37,564 nt of DNA from Alphaproteobacteria bacterium MedPE-SWcel (GCA_001874255.1 MPDC01000033.1:1-37564); one strand, 5' to 3'; positions 27,408-36,127 are shown, counted from the first letter of the stretch. The notes: a model not told the origin generated them from the letters alone. Made by a program: numbers and translations.

Positions 27408-27494
27408 GAAAACCTCGGGCAACCGATACAGATCCGGGCGCAGTCTAGCGCCATCAACGCCCGGGATCACTCCCGCAGATGCGGGGAATTCCTG

Positions 27495-28748
27495 CTAGAA
27501 AGAGGCATCCTGCGCCGCAAGGGCCAGCCCGTCGGCCACCGCTGTCATCGCGCGGTCGATCTCGATTTCGGCATTGGGGCAAAGATCCTGCATGGCGGCG
27601 CGCACCGAAAACAGGAGCGCCGATCCCCCGACCATGACGCAGCGATCAACCGCCGCAGGGGAAATACCGGCCAGCCGCAGGGTCTCGGCCGCGTCCGCCC
27701 GGATCTCCTGCACCATTTCGGACAGGCTGTGGTCCAGTGCGGCGAGGGGCAGCGGCGCGGCGAGGCCCGGCTCGATCAGGCGCAGATCGATGCAGGCCTC
27801 CCGTGCGCCGTCGTCGCTGTTTGACCGGATCTTGCCGGCTTCGGTCGCAAAGGCCAGATCATGGCCCAGCTCGTCATCCAGCACCCGCACCAAGCGGTTC
27901 AGCAGGGCGGGATCCTGTGCGTTTCGCGCCAGATCATGGGCCGCGCGACGGCTGTCGGGTCCATAGAGAAAGGGGATCATCGCCCAGGTGGCCAGGTCAT
28001 TGAACATCCGGTTCGGCGCGGGCAGGGCGCCGTCGCCAAAGCTGTTGCGGATCATCGCGCCGCGCCCCAGATGAGGCATCACGTGATCAATGCTGATCTG
28101 GCGGTCGAAATCGGTTCCCCCGAGGCGCAGGCCGTGACTGGCAAGGATGCGGGTGCCGCCATCGGCGTCCTGTTCGAAACAGGTGAAATCCGAGGTGCCG
28201 CCGCCGATGTCCACCACCAGACCGAGCCCTGCCGAGGGGCGGGCAGATCGCAGCGCCGCCTCGGGTTCAAAGAGGAACCGGACATCGCTGAACCCGGCCT
28301 TCAGATAGCAGGCGCGCAGATCCTCTTCGGCCCTGGCGTTGCGGGTCTCGTCCTTTGAGTGGAACTTGACCGGCCGCCCGGAGAGCGCATGGGTGAATTC
28401 CATGCCTGTGGCGGTTTCCGCCCGGATCTTCACCTCGCGCAGGAAATGCGAAATCACATCGGTGAAATCCATCACCGTGCCGCCGAGGCGTCGTTTTTCA
28501 TACAGCAGAGGCGTGCCCAGAAGGCTCTTCAGGGCGCGCATGAACCGACCGTCATCCCCGTCAATCAAGGCGCGCGTGGCGCCTCTCCCGATCCGCATGG
28601 CCTTGGTCTCCGTGTCGAAGAAGACCGCAGTCGGCAGGGTGTTTTCGCCCGGTTCCAGCTCGACCAGCCAGGGCCTGCCGGCAACCGCCACACCGGCCGC
28701 AGAGTTGGAGGTGCCAAAGTCGATGCCAAGGGTGTTCGGATGGGTCAT
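27495..28748 (-). CDS. Hsp70 family (YegD-like) ATPase protein
   Basis: 417 aa. It is an actin/Hsp70-fold ATPase domain: phosphate 1 loop GIDFGTSNS (residues 8-16), phosphate 2 loop VVDIGGGTSDF, and the adenosine block CVMVGGSALLF. It matches YegD-type proteins, which stop after the nucleotide-binding domain and lack the classical peptide-binding domain and lid of DnaK. A chaperone-like role is presumed and its clients are unknown. It lies downstream of glnA but past the glnA terminator, so it is transcribed separately. Confidence 0.88.
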   Translation of the reverse strand: MTHPNTLGIDFGTSNSAAGVAVAGRPWLVELEPGENTLPTAVFFDTETKAMRIGRGATRALIDGDDGRFMRALKSLLGTPLLYEKRRLGGTVMDFTDVISHFLREVKIRAETATGMEFTHALSGRPVKFHSKDETRNARAEEDLRACYLKAGFSDVRFLFEPEAALRSARPSAGLGLVVDIGGGTSDFTCFEQDADGGTRILASHGLRLGGTDFDRQISIDHVMPHLGRGAMIRNSFGDGALPAPNRMFNDLATWAMIPFLYGPDSRRAAHDLARNAQDPALLNRLVRVLDDELGHDLAFATEAGKIRSNSDDGAREACIDLRLIEPGLAAPLPLAALDHSLSEMVQEIRADAAETLRLAGISPAAVDRCVMVGGSALLFSVRAAMQDLCPNAEIEIDRAMTAVADGLALAAQDASF

Positions 28749-28841
28749 GAGCGGTGCCTCGTGCGGATCAAGGCGCGCAGCCCTACAGCAGCGGAGCGGT
28801 CATCTCAACCGGAATTGCACCGCGCCTATAAGATCCACATG

Positions 28842-28872
28842 AAAAAAGAGCGCCCGCAATGGGGCGCTCTTT
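28842..28872 (-). terminator. glnA terminator
   Basis: An 11-bp stem, aaagagcgccc (28845-28855) with gggcgctcttt (28862-28872), read on the minus strand and followed by six T residues (complement of 28842-28847). It lies 25 bases after the glnA stop. Confidence 0.88.
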
Positions 28873-28897
28873 CCAAAATCGTGTGATGGCGCTGCGA

Positions 28898-30304
28898 TCA
28901 GCAGCTGTAGTACATCTGGTATTCCACCGGGTGCGGTGTGTGTTCGTAGGTTTCGACTTCTTCCATCTTGAGGTCGATATAGCCTTCGATCTGATCCTTG
29001 GTGAACACGTCGCCCTGCAGCAGGAAGTCGTGATCCTCTGCCAGACATTCCAGTGCCTCGCGCAGGGAGCCGCAGACGGTGGGGATATCGGCCAGCTCTT
29101 CGGCGGGCAGATCGTAGAGGTTCTTGTCCATGGCTTCGCCGGGATCGATCTTGTTCTTGATGCCGTCGATGCCGGCCATCAGGAGCGCTGCAAACGCCAG
29201 GTAGGGGTTTGCGGCCGGATCGGGGAAACGGGCCTCGACGCGCTTTGCCTTCGGGCTTTCGGTCCACGGAATACGCACGCAGCCAGAGCGGTTACGGGCG
29301 GAATAGGCGCGCAGAACCGGGGCTTCGAAGCCGGGGATCAGACGCTTGTAGGAGTTGGTGGACGGGTTGGTGAAGGCGTTGAGGGTCTTGGCGTGCTTCA
29401 GGATGCCGCCAATGAACCACAGGGCCTCGTCCGACAGATCAGCGTATTTGTCGCCGGCAAAGAGCGGCTTGCCGTCTTTCCAGATCGACATGTTGCAGTG
29501 CATGCCGGTGCCGTTGTCGCCGGCAATCGGCTTGGGCATGAAGGTGGCGGTTTTGCCATAGGCGTGGGCCACATTGTGGATCACATATTTGTATTTCTGC
29601 AGCTCGTCCGCCTGTTTGGTCAGGCTGCCGAAGATCAGGCCAAGCTCGTGCTGGCAGGAGGCAACCTCGTGGTGGTGCTTGTCCACTTTCATGCCCAGAC
29701 GCTTCATGGTGGAGAGCATCTCGGAGCGCAGGTCCTGGGCTTCGTCGACCGGGTTGACCGGGAAGTAGCCGCCCTTGACGCCGGGACGGTGACCCATGTT
29801 GCCGGTCTCGAATTCCGCGTCGGAGTTCCAGGAGGCGTCGGTGGCGTCGACCTCGTAGGAGACCTTGTTGATGGAGTTTGAGAAGCGCACATCGTCAAAG
29901 AGGAAGAATTCCGCTTCGGGACCCCAGTAGGAGACATCGCCGATGCCGGAGGATTTCAGGTAGGCTTCTGCTTTTTCGGCGGTGCCGCGCGGGTCGCGCT
30001 CATAGGCTTCGCCGGTGTCGGGTTCGACCACGGAGCAGTGAATGCAGATGGTTTTTTCCGCGTAGAAGGGATCCACATAGGCGGACTCGGTGTCCGGGAT
30101 CAGCTTCATGTCGGAGGCTTCGATGGATTTCCAGCCGGCGATGGAGGAGCCGTCGAACATGAAGCCTTCGTCGAGGAAGTCTTCGTCGACCTGATCCGAC
30201 ATCAGGGTCACGTGCTGCAACTTGCCGCGCGGGTCGGTGAAACGGATGTCGACGTATTCCGCCTCTTCATCCTTGATCAGCTTGAGAACTGCGTCCTTGC
30301 TCAT
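28898..30304 (-). CDS. glnA: Glutamine synthetase type I
   Basis: 468 aa, forming a dodecamer that makes glutamine from glutamate, ammonia and ATP. Conserved blocks: [27 protein letters not shown], the ATP/Glu site [12 protein letters not shown] and [10 protein letters not shown]. The adenylylation tyrosine sits in [10 protein letters not shown] near residue 398, so activity should be set by GlnE, itself controlled by the PII protein encoded just upstream. The gap to glnB is 94 bp, the classic alphaproteobacterial glnBA pair. Confidence 0.98.
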   Translation of the reverse strand: MSKDAVLKLIKDEEAEYVDIRFTDPRGKLQHVTLMSDQVDEDFLDEGFMFDGSSIAGWKSIEASDMKLIPDTESAYVDPFYAEKTICIHCSVVEPDTGEAYERDPRGTAEKAEAYLKSSGIGDVSYWGPEAEFFLFDDVRFSNSINKVSYEVDATDASWNSDAEFETGNMGHRPGVKGGYFPVNPVDEAQDLRSEMLSTMKRLGMKVDKHHHEVASCQHELGLIFGSLTKQADELQKYKYVIHNVAHAYGKTATFMPKPIAGDNGTGMHCNMSIWKDGKPLFAGDKYADLSDEALWFIGGILKHAKTLNAFTNPSTNSYKRLIPGFEAPVLRAYSARNRSGCVRIPWTESPKAKRVEARFPDPAANPYLAFAALLMAGIDGIKNKIDPGEAMDKNLYDLPAEELADIPTVCGSLREALECLAEDHDFLLQGDVFTKDQIEGYIDLKMEEVETYEHTPHPVEYQMYYSC

Positions 30305-30398
30305 TTGAAGTTTTTCCTCCGTCAGAAAGCTTTGGGTATTTGGGTGTTTTTATGTGCGGCGCTTCAGAAATTGAGCGCGCTGGGTTTATGCTGTGGGT

Positions 30399-30791
<393 letters not shown>

Positions 30792-30845
30792 TCACAATGC
30801 GAAAGCCTGTGCGCGCTGGTGGATTTGAGGCGTTTCTTGTTGGGT

Positions 30846-30880
30846 GATTAAAAAATGTGCGCAGCGATTAATAAATGTGC
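30846..30880. promoter_or_regulatory. Paired 15-bp direct repeats in the glnB-nnr intergenic region
   Basis: GATTAAAAAATGTGC (30846-30860) and GATTAATAAATGTGC (30866-30880) differ at one base. Their starts are 20 bp apart, about two helical turns, so bound proteins would lie on one face of the DNA. They are 109-143 bp upstream of the glnB start and end 25 bp before nnr. The position suggests an enhancer or operator for nitrogen control of glnBA, with NtrC the obvious candidate, but the half-site is not a clear NtrC consensus. Confidence 0.6.
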
Positions 30881-30904
30881 AAATTGAGAGAGGGGGCGGG
30901 CGCG

Positions 30905-32614
30905 ATGGATGAGATCCTCACAGCAGCTCAGATGAAGGCGATTGAAACTGCAGCGATGACTGCGGGGCTGGTGACGGGGAGCGCGCTGATGGAGCGGGCG
31001 GGCCAGGGCGTTGTGGCGGAGATTTTTCGGACATGGCCGGAGCTTGCGCCAGCGGAGAGCGGGCGAGGGGCCAGCCCCTCGCGCTCCCCGAGGTATTTGG
31101 AAAAAGATGAACATCCGCGCAAGGCCGTGGTGTTGTGCGGGCCGGGAAACAATGGCGGCGACGGGTTTGTGGTGGCGCGGTGCCTGAAGGAGTTCGGGTG
31201 GGAGGTGGAGGTCTATACGGCGGGGGATGCCGAAGCGTTGCCGCCGGACGCTCTGGCGAAGTATCGGAAGTGGCAGCAGATCGGGGCGGTTCAGGCGCTG
31301 AGCCGTTACGCCGGTGAGCGGGACGGGTGGGGCTGTGATCTGCTGGTGGATGCATTGTTCGGAACCGGCCTTCGCCGACCGGTCGAAGGTCTGGATGACC
31401 TGTTTCGGGATCTGCGGGACCTGGTGTGCCACGGGACGGGCAGGAATGGCACGGGGGCGGGGCGCGGTGAAAGGCAGACCCTGGTCGTGGCCGTCGATAT
31501 GCCAAGTGGGGTCTGTGCCGATAGCGGACGGGTCATTGAACCCTCGACCGGGGGGGCGGAGGCGGCTGTCTATGCGCATCTGACAGTGACGTTTCACGCG
31601 CCGAAGCCGGGGCATGTCCTGGGAGATGGGCCGTTGCATTGCGGCGCGCTGCGTTGTGTGGATATCGGCCTGTCGTCACCCTTGGAGCCGGGAACAAGCG
31701 CGCGACACGCCCTTGTCGACCTGCATCAGGACCGGAAGGTCGGGCGATATATATGTCGCTTCGCTGACGGCGGTGCCCCTTTCTTGGCGAAGGAAAATGA
31801 CGCCCACAAATATGATCACGGTCATGCGGCCGTGCTGACAGGGGGGCATGGGCGAACGGGCGCGGCGCGGCTGGCAGGTCGTGCCGCTTTGCGGGTCGGC
31901 GCGGGATTGGTGACATTGGGTGTGCCGCCGGACGCAATGGCGGAGGTCGCAGCCCAGGTCACGGCCGTCATGCTGACAGAGGTGGGCGACGCCGAGGCGC
32001 TGGCAGAGATGCTGTCCGATCCCCGTCTCCGTTCGATCTGTCTTGGGCCCGGTCTGGGGTTGGAGCGGGCAAAAGAGCTGGTTCCGGTCGCATTGAACGG
32101 TCCTGAACGGGCCGTGGTTCTCGATGCGGATGCGCTGACGGCCTATGCTGAGGATCCGGAACGTCTGTTTCAGATGCTGCATCCCACTTGTGTGCTGACG
32201 CCGCATGCGGGCGAATTCGCGCGTCTGTTTCCGGATATCGCCGCGCGTCTTGGTGCCGCCGCGCAGAGCGGTCCGGCCTATTCGAAAGTCGATGCCACGC
32301 GCGCCGCTGCGAAGAGGGCGGGATGTGTTGTCTTGTTCAAGGGGCCGGACACGGTGGTCGCCGACCGGGATGGTCGGTGCCGGATCAATGCGGCGGTCTA
32401 TGATCGGGCTGCACCATGGCTGGGGACGGCGGGTTCGGGGGATGTCTTGGCTGGGATCATTACCGGTCTTTTGGCGCGCAAGATCGGCCCGCTTGGTGCT
32501 GCAGTCCATGCGGCGTGGCTGCATGCGGAAGCTGCGCGTGCATTCGGGCCGGGGCTGATTGCCGAAGACCTGCCGGAGCAGTTGCCTGCGGTCTTTCGTG
32601 GCCTTGGACTGTAG
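30905..32614 (+). CDS. nnr: Bifunctional NAD(P)H-hydrate epimerase / ADP-dependent dehydratase
   Basis: 569 aa repair enzyme for hydrated NADH and NADPH. The N-terminal YjeF_N epimerase half has GPGNNGGDGFVVAR, DALFGTGL and DMPSGVCADSG. The C-terminal dehydratase (ribokinase-like) half has GGHGRTGAARLAGRAALRVG, LTPHAGEFARLFP and the nucleotide site GTAGSGDVLAGIITGL. The ATG at 30905 follows a gaggggg site. Between the first helix and GPGNNGGDG is an insertion of about 20 residues with a very different flavour (SGRGASPSRSPRYLEKDEH), encoded by a palindromic, REP-like DNA element at 31057-31111. The insertion keeps the frame and lies in a loop region, so the enzyme may still work. Confidence 0.94.
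   Translation: MDEILTAAQMKAIETAAMTAGLVTGSALMERAGQGVVAEIFRTWPELAPAESGRGASPSRSPRYLEKDEHPRKAVVLCGPGNNGGDGFVVARCLKEFGWEVEVYTAGDAEALPPDALAKYRKWQQIGAVQALSRYAGERDGWGCDLLVDALFGTGLRRPVEGLDDLFRDLRDLVCHGTGRNGTGAGRGERQTLVVAVDMPSGVCADSGRVIEPSTGGAEAAVYAHLTVTFHAPKPGHVLGDGPLHCGALRCVDIGLSSPLEPGTSARHALVDLHQDRKVGRYICRFADGGAPFLAKENDAHKYDHGHAAVLTGGHGRTGAARLAGRAALRVGAGLVTLGVPPDAMAEVAAQVTAVMLTEVGDAEALAEMLSDPRLRSICLGPGLGLERAKELVPVALNGPERAVVLDADALTAYAEDPERLFQMLHPTCVLTPHAGEFARLFPDIAARLGAAAQSGPAYSKVDATRAAAKRAGCVVLFKGPDTVVADRDGRCRINAAVYDRAAPWLGTAGSGDVLAGIITGLLARKIGPLGAAVHAAWLHAEAARAFGPGLIAEDLPEQLPAVFRGLGL
31057..31111. repeat. REP-like palindrome inserted in frame within nnr
   Basis: An imperfect palindrome (left arm 31057-31071, GAGCGGGCGAGGGGC; right arm 31074-31086, GCCCCTCGCGCTC) is followed by cccgaggtatttggaaaaa and gatgaa. 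From memory, palindromes followed by a ccgaggtattt...agatgaa tail recur in Rhodobacteraceae intergenic regions. Here the element is inside a coding sequence and adds about 18-20 codons. Confidence 0.6.
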
Positions 32615-32720
32615 GGGCGGGCGTCCTCACATCGGCAGGTCTGGGCGCGGCCGTGGCGAAATTTTAGGAAGGAGGCAAATTCCGCTCGCTTCCGAATAAA
32701 ACCTCTGTTACCCAGCGGCC

Positions 32721-34352
32721 TCACGTCGGATATGGATCCGACAGTCGTGCGGGTGTGGCGGAATTGGTAGACGCACCAGATTTAGGTTCTGGCGCCTTTG
32801 GCGTGGGGGTTCGAGTCCCTTCACCCGCACCATTCCAGACTTTCGGGTCTGGCAGTCCCCCTAAAGCTTTGAATGGAAACGCTATTTCCGGGGTTCTAGG
32901 CCCTTGATCTCGGCAGTATTTGATACGTGATTTGAAGGCCAGTTTCAGCACCAAACGGCGGAGATGAATCTGCATCGGGCCGGGTGTTTCCCAGAGTTTC
33001 CAAGGGTTTGTCAGGAACGTAATCGCCGGTTCTAGTTTTTCTTCGAAGGTGCCCTTGGGTTCAGAGCGTTTCGCAAGTTTTTCGGCCAGACGTGCCTTGC
33101 TGGCCTCGTGATCGGCGATCTTTTCCTCATATTTCTGAATCGCGGTGGTGTTGCTTGAGGCCACGATCAGGTCGAGCAGTCTGTCGATCTCCTTGTCGAT
33201 CTGTCCGATTTGGCGCTTTCCTTGGCGCAACACGTCGGCAGCCTGTGCCCGTCGCGCCTGCCAGATGTGGCGGAACATGGCGGAGAGCATGCGAACAGAC
33301 GCCGGATTGGGCTGGAGCGTTTTGACGATCTCGCCAATTTCGCCCTCGATCTGATCGCGTTTGATGGATTTGCCGTAGGATTCGCAGGTTTTGGTCTGGC
33401 ACAGGTAGTAGGCATAGGTTCCGCCGTTACCCTTCGTAAAGGACGAGCGCAGCGGCACCTCACAGCAGGCGCAGACAGCGATGCCGCGCAGGGCGAATGC
33501 ATTGCCGATATTCTTGCGCTTCGGAGCCTTGGCCTTGCCCGTGCGACGCTCTTGTACCTTGTCGAAGGTCTCCAGCGAGATCAGAGGTTCGTGTTGCGCC
33601 TTGAGCCAGTTAATCCCGTAACGTTCGGAACAAATATGCCCGGTGTAAACCGGCTGGGTCAGGATATCCGTCACCCGCTGCTGGGCAAGCTTGCCGTTCT
33701 TGAGATGAGGAAAGTCGGGAAAGGATTCGAGATAGCGTTTCACTTCGGCCTGGCAGCCAAAACGCCCGTTGGCATAGCCTTCGAATGCTTCGCGGATGAC
33801 GCCCGCCAGAGGCTCGTCCGGCACGAGGATCTTGCCGCGCCCCTTTTGGGTTTCGTACTTCAAGCCAACGGGCGCGCGGTGGACAAAGTAACCCGCCTGC
33901 ATACGCGCTTTCATCTTCTGTGCGACCTGCCGACCATTTTGCTTGCGCTCTAATTCCCCCTGCGCCGCGATGATGGTCTCAATAAATTCATTTTCGGGGC
34001 TATCCTCTTCGAACTTGAAGTTCAGACAGGCAATCTGCGCACCTCGCGCGCGCAGCGCTTCCCGCAATTCAAGGTGGTATTTCGTGGAGCGGGCGAAGCG
34101 CTTGGGGTCGTCGAACAGGACGATAAAATTCTCCTCCGGCTGCGCATCGAGGAAGGACAGTAGAGCGACCATGCCAGGGCGCTTCATAAAATCGACGCCG
34201 CCGCTGATTGTATCAGGGAAAGACGCCACCACATCCCAACCCTTGGAAGCTGCGTACTCACGGCACCGGGCTTCCTGACTGCTTAGCCCATGGCCTGTTG
34301 TCTCTTGGCCCCGCGAGCTGACTCGCGCATATATAACAACCTTCTGTCTCAT
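32721..34352 (-). CDS. Large serine recombinase (site-specific integrase)
   Basis: 543 aa. The N-terminal resolvase domain starts IYARVSSRGQ with catalytic Ser12. The Recombinase domain lies at about 160-270 (GYFVHRAPVGLKYETQKGRG ... LTQPVYTGHI), then a zinc ribbon (CACCEVPLRSS ... YLCQTKTCESYG, about 300-345) and a coiled coil at about 375-435. It catalyses integration and, with a directionality factor, excision of the element. A strong aaggagg site precedes the ATG, which overlaps the upstream 86-aa gene by ATGA. The frame has no stop before the tRNA: residues ~508-535 are the antisense translation of tRNA-Leu (GAGEGTRTP...), and the TGA lies 26 bases beyond the tRNA 5' end. The C-terminal tail is therefore supplied by the chromosome. 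Confidence 0.9.
   Translation of the reverse strand: MRQKVVIYARVSSRGQETTGHGLSSQEARCREYAASKGWDVVASFPDTISGGVDFMKRPGMVALLSFLDAQPEENFIVLFDDPKRFARSTKYHLELREALRARGAQIACLNFKFEEDSPENEFIETIIAAQGELERKQNGRQVAQKMKARMQAGYFVHRAPVGLKYETQKGRGKILVPDEPLAGVIREAFEGYANGRFGCQAEVKRYLESFPDFPHLKNGKLAQQRVTDILTQPVYTGHICSERYGINWLKAQHEPLISLETFDKVQERRTGKAKAPKRKNIGNAFALRGIAVCACCEVPLRSSFTKGNGGTYAYYLCQTKTCESYGKSIKRDQIEGEIGEIVKTLQPNPASVRMLSAMFRHIWQARRAQAADVLRQGKRQIGQIDKEIDRLLDLIVASSNTTAIQKYEEKIADHEASKARLAEKLAKRSEPKGTFEEKLEPAITFLTNPWKLWETPGPMQIHLRRLVLKLAFKSRIKYCRDQGPRTPEIAFPFKALGGLPDPKVWNGAGEGTRTPTPKAPEPKSGASTNSATPARLSDPYPT
32725..32742. repeat. Hairpin gtcggat-atgg-atccgac before tRNA-Leu
   Basis: A 7-bp perfect inverted repeat ends six bases before the tRNA 5' end. 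It also lies within the last codons of the antisense recombinase frame. It may be a processing or promoter-proximal structure; no role is proven. Confidence 0.35.
32749..32832 (+). tRNA. tRNA-Leu (anticodon TAG)
   Basis: The acceptor arms gcgggtg (32749-32755) and cacccgc (32822-32828) pair, the discriminator is A, and CCA is encoded. The anticodon arm is ccaga-tt-TAG-gt-tctgg with the anticodon at 32783-32785. A long variable arm cgcc-ttt-ggcg identifies a class II leucine tRNA, and the T arm has GTTCGAGT. It reads CUA and other CUN codons. It is the apparent attachment site of the element to its right; the gene copy is complete. Confidence 0.95.
32835..32852. repeat. Hairpin ccagac-tttcgg-gtctgg at tRNA 3' side
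   Basis: A 6-bp perfect stem begins three bases after the encoded CCA. It could be the remains of a tRNA terminator (no T tract) or part of the attachment site. It also codes for part of the recombinase tail. Confidence 0.4.
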
Positions 34353-34609
34353 AGCGCCTCCTTATCGTTGGAGTTTACCACAGCCGCACGCAGGACAGCT
34401 GTCAGATCGAGACTTTGTCCACCGGTTTCTCGATTGCTGTTCAAGTCCCAACCGAGATCGACAAAGGCCACCGCGATATTCCACAGGGTCTCGACGAATT
34501 CGATCTTCTCGGCCTCCGTTGCATCCTCATGTTCGAGGTAGGGAAGCCAATCCTCAAAATCGAGATGAACGCTCGGTTTTGGTGGCGGTGTCGCGGGGGT
34601 GTCTTTCAT
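34349..34609 (-). CDS. Small acidic protein coupled to the recombinase
   Basis: 86 aa, acidic, no membrane segment. It starts with a Pro-rich stretch (TPATPPPKPS), then HLDFEDWLPYLEHEDATEAE, KIEFVETLWNIAVAFVDLGW, and a Gln/Leu-containing tail. Its stop overlaps the recombinase start by ATGA, so the two are translationally coupled. From memory, similar short FDFEDWLPFL...ETLWSIVVAFVDLG proteins occur next to large serine recombinases in alphaproteobacterial elements, but no function is known to me. It may be a cofactor or directionality factor for the recombinase; that is inference. Confidence 0.75.
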   Translation of the reverse strand: MKDTPATPPPKPSVHLDFEDWLPYLEHEDATEAEKIEFVETLWNIAVAFVDLGWDLNSNRETGGQSLDLTAVLRAAVVNSNDKEAL

Positions 34610-34723
34610 ATGCGGGCCTTTCTTTTCTGGGTTGATTGCTCCTCCTCAATGCGAACAAAAGAGGAACAAGCTATGCAAAATTATGGTGCCTGACAAGGAA
34701 TATTTTCTTATTCCCCATATGGT

Positions 34724-34732
34724 TGTGGATAA
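34724..34732 (-). promoter_or_regulatory. Single perfect DnaA box
   Basis: tgtggataa is the complement of the DnaA consensus TTATCCACA. It lies in a short AT-rich gap between two element genes. A lone box can occur by chance, and no iterons are visible. Confidence 0.25.
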
Positions 34733-34740
34733 CTTGGGCG

Positions 34741-35337
34741 TTAGTTCCGGCTGCGGGACGGCAGTTGTTCGACCTTGCGGGGTGCGTTTCCGGCATCACG
34801 AACGGGCTTGTGATAGGCCTGTTCGACCTCCTTTCCGGCCTCGTATAGATCACGGCCATATTTACGTTGGAACGCGTCTTTCATCAGCGCCTTAGCGCTG
34901 GTCTGCGCGATCCCTATTTCACCGGACAAGCTGACAGCTGCGGCGTCATAAGCCTGATAAAAGGGACGCGTCGGACCTTCCTGGATCATCGGCGCGATGC
35001 TTTCGGCATGCACGAGGATGCGGGCCTGTGCCGTCTGCGGCAACTGCTCTTCTTGCGTGAGCAGCGCTTCGCGGGTTTGGTTCATGGTTTCGCCGTAGCG
35101 GCCCTTGTAAATGTCGCGCAGGATGGCCTCGCTGCGCATGGCATCAAAGCGCTCGTTGCGGGCAAAGGCATGTGCGTAGTCAGTCAGTTTCTCATGGAAG
35201 GAGCCGGAGCGATTGATCTCGCCGTGGATGATACCGGAAAGCGCCCAGGCCTCGGCGAATTGGGTATCTGTGAGGCCACGGCCCGAGAAGCTATCGCGGG
35301 CGACCTGAATGCGGGCTTGCTTGTCATCGTCGGTCAT
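34741..35337 (-). CDS. Element protein of unknown function (198 aa)
   Basis: Mostly helical and charged (DKQARIQVARDSFSGRGLTD ... EINRSGSFHEKLTDYAHAFA ... GRDLYEAGKEVEQAYHKPV), with a basic C-terminal end. There is no signal peptide or membrane helix and no recognised motif. A strong aggagg site precedes the ATG. It lies nine bases downstream of the 150-aa gene, so the two form an operon. Its place beside a coupling-protein gene suggests a role in transfer or element maintenance, which is inference only. Confidence 0.65.
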   Translation of the reverse strand: MTDDDKQARIQVARDSFSGRGLTDTQFAEAWALSGIIHGEINRSGSFHEKLTDYAHAFARNERFDAMRSEAILRDIYKGRYGETMNQTREALLTQEEQLPQTAQARILVHAESIAPMIQEGPTRPFYQAYDAAAVSLSGEIGIAQTSAKALMKDAFQRKYGRDLYEAGKEVEQAYHKPVRDAGNAPRKVEQLPSRSRN

Positions 35338-35346
35338 AAATTCCTC

Positions 35347-35799
35347 CTATTGGCTGCGTTTGGGACCAGGATGGTCGAATTGCTGTGAAAGCCGGTGCTC
35401 CGGTGCCTCCCGCTGGCGTATTTCGGCGGTGAGGGAGCGGTATGCGTCCAACTCGTCCTTCTTGATCGCCGCCACACGCCTGTCATGATCTTGCTGGACG
35501 CGAATGCCCGCCTTTCGGTCCAAAGCATCCGCATCCGAGTGCTTTTGCGCCCCCGGCGGCAGCGGTTGATCAAGGCGAACACCGCTTTCCTCACGCAGGA
35601 TGACCTGCTTGGCCTCCGCCATGCGTTGCGAAAAGTCTCGCTTGTAGGCAACCTGTTCGCTCATCAGGCGGGCATCGGTGTCGCGCAGGATGGCCTTGTA
35701 GCGATCCCAATCCTCCCCCGTCCGCAGGGACTTTTGCAGATGATCCTGCAAGGCGCGTTTGAAGACGTCGCCGACGGTTTCTGTTGTGGACAAGCTCAT
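35347..35799 (-). CDS. Element protein of unknown function (150 aa), probably coiled coil
   Basis: Rich in Asp, Glu, Lys, Arg and Gln with heptad-like spacing (YKAILRDTDARLMSEQVAYK, RDFSQRMAEAKQVILREESG, then DRRVAAIKKDELDAYRSLTA). No membrane helix or catalytic motif is seen. A ggag sequence precedes the ATG. It is the first gene of a pair with the 198-aa gene, on the same strand as the recombinase, and its start faces a small plus-strand gene. Function unknown. Confidence 0.65.
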   Translation of the reverse strand: MSLSTTETVGDVFKRALQDHLQKSLRTGEDWDRYKAILRDTDARLMSEQVAYKRDFSQRMAEAKQVILREESGVRLDQPLPPGAQKHSDADALDRKAGIRVQQDHDRRVAAIKKDELDAYRSLTAEIRQREAPEHRLSQQFDHPGPKRSQ

Positions 35800-35852
35800 G
35801 AGGTTGCTCCGTAAATTTGCGCTGTTTCCCTCGCTTTTGGTATGCTGTGCGC

Positions 35853-36119
35853 ATGAGAGATTTTGAGGTTTATGAAGATGTAGAGGACTGGCTCGCCCCC
35901 ATGGGATATGAGGCGTTCTGGCAGGCCGTCCTTTCCGCAGGGCTTTATGGCGAGGAAGACCGCGCCCATTGCGACCGCACCCTTGCCGAGGGCATTGCGG
36001 ATATGGAGACAGTCATGAGCGTGACCAAACGCATGGCGCTCCATCGCATGGTCGAACGGCTTGATCTGCCATTTCGATGCGAGGTGCAGGCCAAACCTGA
36101 TCTCTCGGTGGTAGAGTAA
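35853..36119 (+). CDS. Small acidic protein of unknown function
   Basis: 88 aa: MRDFEVYEDVEDWLAPMGYE, then a helical AFWQAVLSAGLYGEEDRAHC and a conserved-looking IADMETVMSVTKRMALHRMV, ending in FRCEVQAKPDLSVVE. The frame extends 12 codons upstream but the ATG at 35853 looks natural. The opposite strand carries a 122-codon open frame that looks like a shadow. It is the only plus-strand gene in the element portion and is divergent from the 150-aa gene. No family recognised. Confidence 0.6.
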   Translation: MRDFEVYEDVEDWLAPMGYEAFWQAVLSAGLYGEEDRAHCDRTLAEGIADMETVMSVTKRMALHRMVERLDLPFRCEVQAKPDLSVVE

Positions 36120-36127
36120 GCAACGCA

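Noticed and set aside
30305-30398. Riboswitch between glnB and glnA
   Set aside because: The 94-bp gap shows no glutamine-riboswitch-like fold or terminator that I can recognise.
34724-34732. DnaA box as an element replication origin
   Set aside because: Only one box, with no iterons, no AT-rich unwinding region and no replication gene; kept only as a low-confidence site.
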